From Candidatus Eiseniibacteriota bacterium (GTDB taxonomy: Bacteria > Joyebacterota > Joyebacteria > Joyebacterales > Joyebacteraceae): a stretch of DNA of 19,289 nucleotides. A model generated the notes under the pieces. It ran no database searches and was not told the DNA's origin. It worked only from the letters and a program-made list of their open reading frames with translations. The stretch lies in the NCBI GenBank assembly GCA_030639555.1, contig DAOWCM010000011.1, forward strand, positions 1-19,289, given 5' to 3'. Within the stretch, counting starts at the first letter, position 1; every line of letters starts with the position of its first letter. Position numbers and translations under genes: made by a program. This document shows positions 13,240 through 18,622 of the stretch, piece after piece.

Positions 13240-13672
13240 GCTTGTAGCTCGAGGGCGCCTTGCGCTTGCGCAGCGGCCACGTCAGAGGGGTCCACCCGAA
13301 GGCGAGCACCGCCAGCGTGTAGACAGGCCCCACGACCGTGCCGAGCGCGGCCGTGCCGACGCCCTTCGCCCGCCCCGCCCACGTGCCCCGCTTCCAGCGG
13401 GCACCGGCGGCGGCGTAGAACTGTTTCATCATGCACGCCCCGAGGCCGACGTCGGCCCGGGGCTTCCTGTAGAACAGGCCCCAGAAGCCGCCGCGGTGGT
13501 ACGCGTAGTCGTGCGTGTTGCAGCACGGCGAGTAGTCCACGTCCGCGAGCTCGTCCGGGACGAGTACCGCCGAGACCCTACCGCCGGCCGCCGGCCCGCA
13601 ACCGTTCGGTATGAACGGGCTCGGGTGGCGGAGCTTGCCTTTATCCCAGGCGCGCTCTGCGAGGGTTTTCAT
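13157..13672 (-). CDS. Phospholipase A2-like protein
   Basis: A 171-aa protein with the active-site pattern of secreted-type PLA2. IPNGCGPA at 21-28 resembles the Ca-binding loop. YSPCCNTHDYAYHRGG at 47-62 contains the C-C-x-x-H-D-x-x-Y motif with His54 and Asp55 as the catalytic dyad and Tyr58. A later Ala-Asp pair (73-74, RKPRADVGL) matches the second Asp of this fold. PLA2s hydrolyse the sn-2 ester of phospholipids. A hydrophobic segment (about 105-132) and a basic tail follow, so it may bind membranes. There is no clear N-terminal signal peptide. The SD is weak. The last 83 bases overlap the plus-strand membrane gene, and the Arg-rich end may be shaped by that overlap. Enzyme activity is inferred. 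Confidence 0.6.
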   Translation of the reverse strand: MKTLAERAWDKGKLRHPSPFIPNGCGPAAGGRVSAVLVPDELADVDYSPCCNTHDYAYHRGGFWGLFYRKPRADVGLGACMMKQFYAAAGARWKRGTWAGRAKGVGTAALGTVVGPVYTLAVLAFGWTPLTWPLRKRKAPSSYKLRKVAKALGRPSRSTRRRRPPGARPSR

Positions 13673-13688
13673 AGGAAACTTTCATAAC

Positions 13689-13713
13689 GCCCGGAGCAAT
13701 TATAGCTTCGGGC
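13689..13713 (-). promoter_or_regulatory. 9-bp dyad with TATAAT in the loop
   Basis: GCCCGGAGC and GCTTCGGGC pair over nine positions (one G-T) around a 7-base AT loop. On the minus strand the loop reads TATAATT, a perfect -10 hexamer (plus 13699-13704), 27 bases before the PLA2-like start. The -35 is weak. It may be a promoter under an operator-like dyad, or simply a hairpin after the LamG gene. Confidence 0.4.
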
Positions 13714-13725
13714 CTGAAACTTGAA

Positions 13726-14694
13726 TTACGGGGTGGTCGCACCGAAGATGATGTTGGCCGGGACCAGGTTGACTGCCGATCCGTTGCCGAGGTCGAGCCC
13801 GTTGCTGAAGCCGAATGGGTACCAGTGCTCGTTGCTCGCCGCGCTCGCGTAGTCACCATGGTCAACCGTCGGGTCGAGCCACCCGCTGGCGCTCTTGCCG
13901 TTCTGCTCGTCGAATCGGTACGCGACTTCCGGCGCCGTGAGCGCGGAGCTCCACATCGTCGTGCACCACATGAATCCGTCCCACTCGTGCACCGGGACGG
14001 GAGTGCGGATCGTGCGGGCCGTGTCCGTCATGGTGCCCGCGTTGTCTGTCGATACGAGCGTCGGAACGGCCAGCACGCCGTCGATATACACGTCCGTTGA
14101 TCCGGCCCCGCTTCCCGACCGAGTGACCGTGAGCATCGTCCATGCGCCCAATGCCCAACCGGCGTAGGTGGCGATGTAGAGGTTCGACGCTGCCGAATCC
14201 CGAGTCAGAATAGAGATCGGGTCGCCGCCACCGCCCGTGCCAATCGAGAGATCGTTGATATTCCCCGCAGCGGGTAAGAGGTTGAAGGGTGACTGATTCC
14301 CCCCAAGCGGATTCGTGAGGTACATCCACGTTTCGATCGTCCACACGTCGCCGAGGCCGGTGGTCGAGGGGGCAGCAGCCGCGTAGCTCTCGACGGGGTT
14401 GGCGATGAGCATGATGACGCTCTGCACGGAGCCGGAGCCCTGGTATACCGGAGGAATGACCGCCGGAGTGAGCCCGAGGTCGGTCGGGTCGCTCGTCTGC
14501 AGCACCTCCTCGTGGGTGAAGGACTCGTCCTCCCCCTGCTCGAGGTGCATCGCGTCGTGGATGCCTTCCTCCGCCTCGGATGTGTCGAGGCGGACCTGCT
14601 GCTCATCCAGGAATCCCAGAGAGTCGTCGCCCCTGCGGAGTCTGTCGAAGCTCCGGTGGCGCCCGTGGCGCCTGCGCGTCTGATCTCGACTCAT
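13726..14694 (-). CDS. LamG/ConA-like appendage protein, paralogue A
   Basis: A 322-aa protein starting MSRDQTRRRHGRHRSFDRLR, with AGGAG six bases before the ATG (its TAG is the upstream stop). The N-terminal region (10-75) is shared with the next protein: a basic HGRHR, then VRLDT, EGI-DAMHL, QGE and FTHEEVLQTSDPTDLGL. From about residue 110 there is a LamG/ConA-like jelly-roll: VWTIETWMYL, FNLLPAAGNINDLSIG, NLYIATYAGWALGAWTMLTVTRS, TDVYIDGVL and CTTMWSSALTAPEVAYRFDEQNG. The YIDG turn and the W-T-M-L-T-V strand are characteristic. Probably the N-terminus attaches to the virion and the lectin-like fold faces outward, possibly binding carbohydrate. The ligand is unknown. Confidence 0.65.
   Translation of the reverse strand: MSRDQTRRRHGRHRSFDRLRRGDDSLGFLDEQQVRLDTSEAEEGIHDAMHLEQGEDESFTHEEVLQTSDPTDLGLTPAVIPPVYQGSGSVQSVIMLIANPVESYAAAAPSTTGLGDVWTIETWMYLTNPLGGNQSPFNLLPAAGNINDLSIGTGGGGDPISILTRDSAASNLYIATYAGWALGAWTMLTVTRSGSGAGSTDVYIDGVLAVPTLVSTDNAGTMTDTARTIRTPVPVHEWDGFMWCTTMWSSALTAPEVAYRFDEQNGKSASGWLDPTVDHGDYASAASNEHWYPFGFSNGLDLGNGSAVNLVPANIIFGATTP
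14469..14521. repeat. 53-bp exact direct repeat, copy 1
   Basis: Identical to 15482-15534. It encodes FTHEEVLQTSDPTDLGL in paralogue A. Flanking bases also match in part, but this is the longest exact block I see. Confidence 0.85.
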
Positions 14695-14702
14695 CTCATC
14701 TC

Positions 14703-15737
14703 CTACGGCACGTCTGCCTGGCGGTCGCCGTCGGTGATTCCGACCACGGAGAGGTCGATCGCCGGGGTGAACACCTCGGCTGCGTAGTCCTTCCCGAGGT
14801 CCGGCGAGCCCTGGTGACCCGGTCGCCACCAGTGGGCGAGGTCGAGGTCGAAGACGTAATCGTTCGGGACGTTTGCCTCGTTCAGGTCGATCGAGCTCGG
14901 ACTCGTGTTGAGGTAGGCCGGCACGCCGTTCGTCGCGACCGCCGTGATGTCCCCGCGCCAGAGCGCAGCCTGCGCGAGGTTTCCCTCCATCGACTGATTG
15001 CTGCCGGTGGCGAGGTTTCCGAGGCCGATCCTGCGGGCGGTGTTACCCATCGAGATCGACGGGTTGTTGACCCCCACGTCGGGAGCTCCGGCGCTCACGC
15101 CGTCCTTGAAGAGGAGCAGAATGCTGCCAGTCCACACGACCAGAACATGTCGCCAGAACGGGGTCTCTCCAGCGTAGAACGAGTTCCAAGCGGTGATCTC
15201 GATTGGTGTTCCCGAGTTATCCGCCCAGTCGAGCCGTAGCCTTTGACTCGATGCGTCGTGGTAGAGCGAGATCACGTCTGCGTTGCCTGACGCCGGCCGA
15301 AGATCCACGAGGCGTTCGGAGCCACCGAACGGTAGGGAAACGATCTTCCACCACACGGCGAGTGACCACGCGGTACCGATTCCAAGCACTTGGGGAGTCG
15401 ACTCAAGGAACGAGTCCGTGCTCCCGCCCGACGGGAAGTTGATTGACTGCGTCTGCGCCGAGAAAGGCGGCACCGACGGGTTGAGCCCGAGGTCGGTCGG
15501 GTCGCTCGTCTGCAGCACCTCCTCGTGGGTGAAGAACTCGTTCTCCCCCTGCACGAGGTGCATCGCGTCAAAGATACCCTCGGCGCCCTCAGCCGTGTCG
15601 AGTCTCACCTGCTCTTGATCGACGAACCGCTGCGTGTCCTGCCCAAGGCCGGGCTCCGCCTGGTTCTCGGTGCGCCGGCTGACCCGGTCGTAGTTCCGGT
15701 GGCGACCGTGGCGCCTGTACGTGAGTGGTCGTGCCAT
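14703..15737 (-). CDS. LamG/ConA-like appendage protein, paralogue B
   Basis: A 344-aa protein starting MARPLTYRRHGRHRNYDRVS. Residues about 10-85 align with paralogue A, including HGRHR, VRLDT, DAMHL and the identical FTHEEVLQTSDPTDLGL. The rest is a LamG-like fold with a different sequence: SINFPSGGSTDSFLES, WSLAVWWKIVSLPF, ERLVDLRPASGN, SSQRLRLDWADNSG, FWRHVLVVWTGSILLLFKDGVS and AALWRGDITAVATN, which is the classic LamG end before a C-terminal tail. F-W-R-H-V-L-V-V-W and F-K-D-G are the core strand and turn. It appears to be a duplicated gene whose binding half has diverged. Its SD (GAGG) lies in the gap after the unknown 124-aa gene. Confidence 0.68.
   Translation of the reverse strand: MARPLTYRRHGRHRNYDRVSRRTENQAEPGLGQDTQRFVDQEQVRLDTAEGAEGIFDAMHLVQGENEFFTHEEVLQTSDPTDLGLNPSVPPFSAQTQSINFPSGGSTDSFLESTPQVLGIGTAWSLAVWWKIVSLPFGGSERLVDLRPASGNADVISLYHDASSQRLRLDWADNSGTPIEITAWNSFYAGETPFWRHVLVVWTGSILLLFKDGVSAGAPDVGVNNPSISMGNTARRIGLGNLATGSNQSMEGNLAQAALWRGDITAVATNGVPAYLNTSPSSIDLNEANVPNDYVFDLDLAHWWRPGHQGSPDLGKDYAAEVFTPAIDLSVVGITDGDRQADVP
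15482..15534. repeat. 53-bp exact direct repeat, copy 2
   Basis: Identical to 14469-14521 and in the same reading frame in paralogue B. Copies are 1013 bp apart, a length suited to recombination between the two genes. Confidence 0.85.
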
Positions 15738-15745
15738 TTTCCCTC

Positions 15746-16120
15746 TTACCCTCGCGCGAGTGATCGCACGGCGTGCATGATGGCCAGCGACAGGACCGGG
15801 TCCGCCCCCTGTGCCATCGGCTCTCCACCAGCGCTGAACTCGACGAAGAAGTCGTCGCCCGGGTAGCGTACCTTGGAACGGCCCCGCGTGATCCGCGCCT
15901 CGAGTCTCAACGGCTCTCGGACAACGGCCTCGAGGTTCCCGAGGGCGAGGAGGGCCCCTTCGTGACTCATCTCGACCGCCTGCTCGCCGAATGCGGCGGC
16001 GAGCGCGGTGCCAACGAGCCAGTCCACGATGCTCTCGCTGACGTCCTCGCCGGGGAGGTAACCCCCGCGAAGGTCGTCGAGGATCGCCTCGAGGCTCTTG
16101 CGGAGCGCCTCCTGCTTCAC
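15746..16120 (-). CDS. Hypothetical protein between appendage genes (124 aa)
   Basis: A 124-aa protein starting at GTG 16120 (MKQEALRKSLEAILDDLRGG), three bases after the start of the jelly-roll gene's stop, with a poor SD, so likely coupled. It is helical in its first 65 residues (SESIVDWLVGTALAAAFGEQAVEMSHEGALLALGN), then has a short beta part with DDFFVEFSAGGEP, then a final helix (LSLAIMHAVRSLARG). I do not recognise the family. Its place between two pairs of structural paralogues suggests a virion or assembly role, but this is only context. Confidence 0.5.
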   Translation of the reverse strand: MKQEALRKSLEAILDDLRGGYLPGEDVSESIVDWLVGTALAAAFGEQAVEMSHEGALLALGNLEAVVREPLRLEARITRGRSKVRYPGDDFFVEFSAGGEPMAQGADPVLSLAIMHAVRSLARG

Positions 16121-16121
16121 T

Positions 16122-16682
16122 CTACAGCGATCGGACCTTCAGCCACGTCGGCCCGTGAGACGTTGACCCCGAGTAGATGAGTGTCACGTTGACGCCTGAT
16201 AGAATCCGCAGCTCGATCGTCACGACGCTCGAGCGGTTGCGGGTGTCGATAAACGCCTTGCACTGGTTCGAGTGGTTCTGGTTGAGGAGGTTCGTCATCG
16301 GGAGTAGCATCCCGCCGACGCCCTCCGCCTGGACTGAGAGAAGATCGAAGATCGAGCAGCAGAGCTGTGCCCCTGCGGCGTTCGTCTCGAATGAGAAGCC
16401 GGCCTCGCACTCCCACAGCTTGCCTGCTGGGAGCGTGATGATGCCGAGCTGCTGCGCGGTTCCGATCGAGAGCGCGCCGACCATGTCGTCGCTCGACTGC
16501 AGCTCTCGGTTCAGCTCGACATGACTCGGCGCCGTGAGGTTCAGGTTCTGGTCGCCGTTGAGGTCGGCGAGGAGGTAGCTGACGCCGGCCCCCTCGTCGA
16601 TGCCCTCCACGAGACCCGCGAGCGACCGCGGAAGGCCCTTCGACCCGCCCTGCCTCGCGCTATCGCCAATACTTGCACCCAT
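16122..16682 (-). CDS. TNF/C1q-like jelly-roll appendage, paralogue C
   Basis: A 186-aa protein starting MGASIGDSARQGGSKGLPRS, with TAGGAG six bases before the ATG. The N-terminal GGSKGLPRSLAGLVEGID at about 12-29 is shared with the next gene to the right. From about residue 55 the chain has the beta pattern of TNF/C1q-like trimeric jelly-rolls: VGALSIGTAQQLGIITLPAG, KLWECEAGFSFETNAAG, then VVTIELRILSGVNVTLIY and a final SGPTWLKVRSL-like strand. Such domains trimerise at the ends of phage fibres or on capsids. Cys are frequent (four in the middle). A virion-surface role is inferred. Confidence 0.55.
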   Translation of the reverse strand: MGASIGDSARQGGSKGLPRSLAGLVEGIDEGAGVSYLLADLNGDQNLNLTAPSHVELNRELQSSDDMVGALSIGTAQQLGIITLPAGKLWECEAGFSFETNAAGAQLCCSIFDLLSVQAEGVGGMLLPMTNLLNQNHSNQCKAFIDTRNRSSVVTIELRILSGVNVTLIYSGSTSHGPTWLKVRSL

Positions 16683-16719
16683 GTTGATCTCCTAGAGGGG
16701 GAAACGGTTGAAAATCTTG

Positions 16720-17295
16720 CTACAGCGCCCGGATGATCGCTACGGTCCCGCCGCTATTCCAGTCGAGGATCGAGGTGAGGTTCGTGGCGTTGAGGACTTG
16801 GAGCGATACGTCGCGATCCTCGTCGAGTCCGTCCGCGGTCAGGTCGAAAATCGCCGAACTCTGCGGCGAGCCGTGCTGATTCTGAGCCTGCGCCTGGGGC
16901 GAGACAAGGCAACGCGTGCCGAACGGGTCCTCGAAAGGAGCAGACGGGTCGAGCCCCCACTGACAACCGAAAATTCCCGTGTTGGAACTGAACGTCACGG
17001 CGAGGAACGCCTGACAGAGGTAGATGCGCCCCCTCGGGAGCGTGAAAATCCCGGCGAGTTGACCGGCTCCGGTCGAGACGACGATGTCGCCGCTCGTTTG
17101 CCATCCGCCGTTCTCGATGTCGCCCGAGTCGCGGAACTCGATGTGACCGGCTCCGGTGATGGCCTGGTCCGCATTCATAGGAGCATGCAGATAGATCGGC
17201 GTGAGGAACGCGTCAAGAGAGTCGAGGAGTCCGTCGAGGGACCGAGGAAGCCCCTTGGCGCCGCCCTTCTTGAGCGAGTCTCGAAGACTTGTCAC
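16720..17295 (-). CDS. TNF/C1q-like jelly-roll appendage, paralogue D
   Basis: A 191-aa protein. GTG 17295 is chosen over longer frames because GGGAGG lies five bases before it and because the resulting N-terminus (MTSLRDSLKKGGAKGLPRSL) lines up with that of paralogue C. Longer frames would also run into the tRNA-Asn gene. The jelly-roll part includes IVVSTGAGQLAGIFTLPRGRIY, LCQAFLAVTF, GCQWGLDPSAPFEDPFG and SLQVLNATNLTSIL, ending GGTVAIIRAL. LPRGRIYLCQAF is the typical strand of this fold. Together with C it forms a diverged duplicate pair. It is the first structural gene after the tRNA cluster. Confidence 0.6.
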   Translation of the reverse strand: MTSLRDSLKKGGAKGLPRSLDGLLDSLDAFLTPIYLHAPMNADQAITGAGHIEFRDSGDIENGGWQTSGDIVVSTGAGQLAGIFTLPRGRIYLCQAFLAVTFSSNTGIFGCQWGLDPSAPFEDPFGTRCLVSPQAQAQNQHGSPQSSAIFDLTADGLDEDRDVSLQVLNATNLTSILDWNSGGTVAIIRAL

Positions 17296-17319
17296 GTTGA
17301 CCTCCCGGGATAGGGTAAG

Positions 17320-17395
17320 TGGCTCCGCCCCCTGGGTTCGAACCAGGAACCTACCGGCTAACAACCGGGAGCTCTGCCAGTTGAGCTAGAGCGGA
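17320..17395 (-). tRNA. tRNA-Asn(GTT)
   Basis: A complete 76-base cloverleaf. The acceptor TCCGCTC pairs with GGGCGGA, with one G-U. The D arm is GCTC/GAGC, the T arm CCTGG-TTCGAAC-CCAGG, the anticodon loop TTGTTAG. The 3' CCA is encoded. One pair at the outer end of the anticodon stem is mismatched (C-U). It reads AAC and AAU codons. Confidence 0.93.
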
Positions 17396-17438
17396 TTGAA
17401 ATCGTGCACCTGATTCTCGCCCCAGATGCTAGGCGTTC

Positions 17439-17522
17439 GACGTTCCTGACGGGACTCGAACCCGCGTCTGTTCGGACAGGCGAACCCATCCAATGCACCA
17501 GCCCTCTGTGCTACAGGTCGTC
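17439..17522 (-). ncRNA. tRNA-like structure without an anticodon loop
   Basis: An 84-base element in the tRNA cluster. It has a tRNA-like D arm (GCAC/GTGC) and a proper T arm (GCGGG-TTCGAGT-CCCGT, first pair G-U). In place of a 7-base anticodon loop, the stem TTGGATGGG pairs with CCTGTCCGA (9 bp, three G-U pairs) and closes on a TTCG tetraloop. The acceptor is CCTG/CAGG plus GACG/CGTC with a small A/AA internal loop. No CCA follows. It cannot decode a codon as drawn. It may be a decayed tRNA or a functional tRNA mimic. Confidence 0.6.
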
Positions 17523-17528
17523 TCGAAT

Positions 17529-17602
17529 TGGGGTGACCGCCGGGACTCGAACCCGGGCCTACGGGGACACAACCCGTCGGGCTACCACTACACCACAGCC
17601 AC
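17529..17602 (-). tRNA. tRNA-His(GTG)
   Basis: A 74-base cloverleaf including CCA. The acceptor GTGGCTG pairs with CGGTCAC with two G-U. The anticodon arm is ACGGG-TTGTGTC-CCCGT (GTG) and the T arm CCGGG-TTCGAGT-CCCGG. C73 and encoded CCA are as in tRNA-His. The base before the acceptor is C, so the G-1 typical of this tRNA is not encoded. The D stem has one mismatch. Only one base separates it from tRNA-Tyr. Confidence 0.9.
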
Positions 17603-17603
17603 G

Positions 17604-17678
17604 TGGTGGAGCGACACGGACTTGCACCGCAGTCTCCGAGGTTACAACCCGGGATCCTTCTCGTTGGACGATCGCTCC
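17604..17678 (-). tRNA. tRNA-Tyr(GTA), class I shape
   Basis: A 75-base structure with a perfect acceptor (GGAGCGA/TCGCTCC), A73 and encoded CCA, and anticodon arm CCGGG-TTGTAAC-CTCGG (GTA, Tyr). The variable loop is only four bases (AGAC), not the long arm of bacterial tRNA-Tyr. The D loop (AACGAGAA) has no GG, and the T loop is TGCAAGT rather than TTC. The fold is complete but atypical. Confidence 0.75.
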
Positions 17679-17706
17679 GTGTGCTAGGCGGAGCGATGAT
17701 AGAGAT

Positions 17707-17781
17707 TGGTCAGGGCGCCCGGAGTCGAACCGGGTCCACGTGCGTCCGAGGCACGGATGCAGCCACTTACACCTCGCCCTG
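17707..17781 (-). tRNA. tRNA-Pro(CGG)
   Basis: A 75-base cloverleaf including CCA. Acceptor CAGGGCG pairs perfectly with CGCCCTG. C1-G72 and A73 are bacterial Pro identity features. The anticodon arm is CGTGC-CTCGGAC-GCACG and the T arm CCCGG-TTCGACT-CCGGG. The base after the anticodon is A, whereas Pro tRNAs usually have G37. The D stem uses two G-U pairs. Confidence 0.85.
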
Positions 17782-17823
17782 TGATGGGGCCAGGCTCTGT
17801 TGGGTTGCTCATATCCGTGTCCT

Positions 17824-17988
17824 CTACTTACACCCCACGGCGATGTGGTTGTGCATGCGGTCGAGTGCGATCGTGCGGTAGCACAGCGGGCAGCGCCCGG
17901 TGGTGCGGCGAACGCCGTGCTTCTTCAGGTACGACGCGCGCTCCTTGTCCTTGTTGGAGCGGTTGGCACCCTTGTTGGATGTAGCCAT
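17824..17988 (-). CDS. Small zinc-finger protein (54 aa)
   Basis: A 54-aa protein beginning MATSNKGANRSNKDKERASY, with a consensus AAGGAGG seven bases before ATG 17988. The C-terminal part carries C-P-L-C at 33-36, then His46, His48 and Cys53, a likely single zinc site. The first 32 residues are Lys/Arg/Asn-rich and would bind nucleic acid. Small phage proteins of this layout are common and are thought to bind DNA or RNA, but no specific function is established from the sequence. It lies just before the tRNA cluster. A five-codon minigene precedes it, and its own start codon lies in a stem (17987-18018). Confidence 0.7.
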   Translation of the reverse strand: MATSNKGANRSNKDKERASYLKKHGVRRTTGRCPLCYRTIALDRMHNHIAVGCK

Positions 17989-18018
17989 GACGATTCCTCC
18001 TTATTGGATTGTCGTCAT
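17987..18018 (-). promoter_or_regulatory. RBS hairpin of zinc-finger gene
   Basis: ATGACGA and TCGTCAT pair over 7 bp around an 18-base loop that holds AAGGAGG. The 3' strand of the stem contains two bases of the zinc-finger ATG. The 5' strand begins with the ATG of the minigene. A ribosome on the minigene would open this stem. Confidence 0.5.
18001..18018 (-). CDS. Five-codon leader minigene (MTTIQ)
   Basis: ATG ACG ACA ATC CAA TAA, with AGGAGG five bases before the ATG. Its TAA stop overlaps the AAGGAGG Shine-Dalgarno of the zinc-finger gene. It probably does not make a useful product; it may couple or set translation of the next gene. Chance occurrence cannot be excluded. Confidence 0.35.
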   Translation of the reverse strand: MTTIQ

Positions 18019-18034
18019 GTCATCCTCCTGGTCT

Positions 18035-18052
18035 GATGTCGCAAAGGACATC
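18035..18052. repeat. Hairpin GATGTC/GACATC
   Basis: A perfect 6-bp stem with a six-base loop, just upstream of the minigene SD. It may help form an RNA leader with the hairpin at 18065-18084. Confidence 0.45.
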
Positions 18053-18064
18053 GTGAGCGCGATC

Positions 18065-18084
18065 TGATACCGCGGACGGTATCA
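18065..18084. terminator. Hairpin after GGPGRP-protein gene
   Basis: TGATACCG and CGGTATCA pair over 8 bp around a CGGA loop (TCCG on the minus strand). It starts 41 bases after the stop of the putative small-terminase gene. There is no T-run downstream on the minus strand, so intrinsic termination is uncertain. Confidence 0.4.
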
Positions 18085-18124
18085 CTAAATCATCACCAGC
18101 GGCTCGCAAAGGCTTGCCACCGCG

Positions 18125-18613
18125 CTATTCGTCGGAGGGCTCTCCCTGGAGCCGCCGGTAAAATGTGTCTGCTTCCTCGTCGCCGGTCTCCGACGCCGCG
18201 CCCATGTTCGAGCGCCCGAGGTTGCCGTCGATGTCGACCTGTGCGCGGGATACCTTCGGCTCGACGCGGTCGAGCAGCTCCCGGGCGTGCGCCTCGCTTC
18301 CAGTGAGTCCGTGCAGCGAGAACACCCAGACGTGCAGTGCCTGCACCGTCTCGAAGATCGGTATCTCGTGGGTGTCAATGCCGAGTCCGAGGGCCGCCCT
18401 CTTGTAGTGCAGCTCCGTCGGGACCATCTCGTACTGGCGGGCGATCTCCTTCGAGAGCTTCGCTCCCCTCGGTCGACCGGGGCCGCCGGGGCTGCCTCTC
18501 TTGAACTGCCCGCGCTCGCCGCGTACTTCGTTCCCCTCCTCACCGGAGGGCTGGCGATACTTCTCGAGGTCTGCCGCGATCTGCGCCTTGGTTCGTCGTG
18601 CTGGCGTGCCCAT
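18125..18613 (-). CDS. GGPGRP-motif basic protein, putative small terminase subunit
   Basis: A 162-aa protein with a clear SD (AGGAGG) before ATG 18613; the TAG stop of the upstream gene lies in that SD region. After a helix (KAQIAADLEKYR) there is RGQFKRGSPGGPGRPRG at 34-50, a motif of phage and mobile-element proteins (DUF5681-like), then KLSKEIARQYEMVP. Residues about 64-120 are helical (VPTELHYKRAALGLG, IFETVQALHVWVFSL), and the tail is acidic. Basic N-terminus, helical core and size suit a small terminase. If so it is 6.3 kb from the large subunit, which is unusual. A transcription or replication DNA-binding role is an alternative. Confidence 0.45.
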   Translation of the reverse strand: MGTPARRTKAQIAADLEKYRQPSGEEGNEVRGERGQFKRGSPGGPGRPRGAKLSKEIARQYEMVPTELHYKRAALGLGIDTHEIPIFETVQALHVWVFSLHGLTGSEAHARELLDRVEPKVSRAQVDIDGNLGRSNMGAASETGDEEADTFYRRLQGEPSDE

Positions 18614-18622
18614 GCGCGCCTC

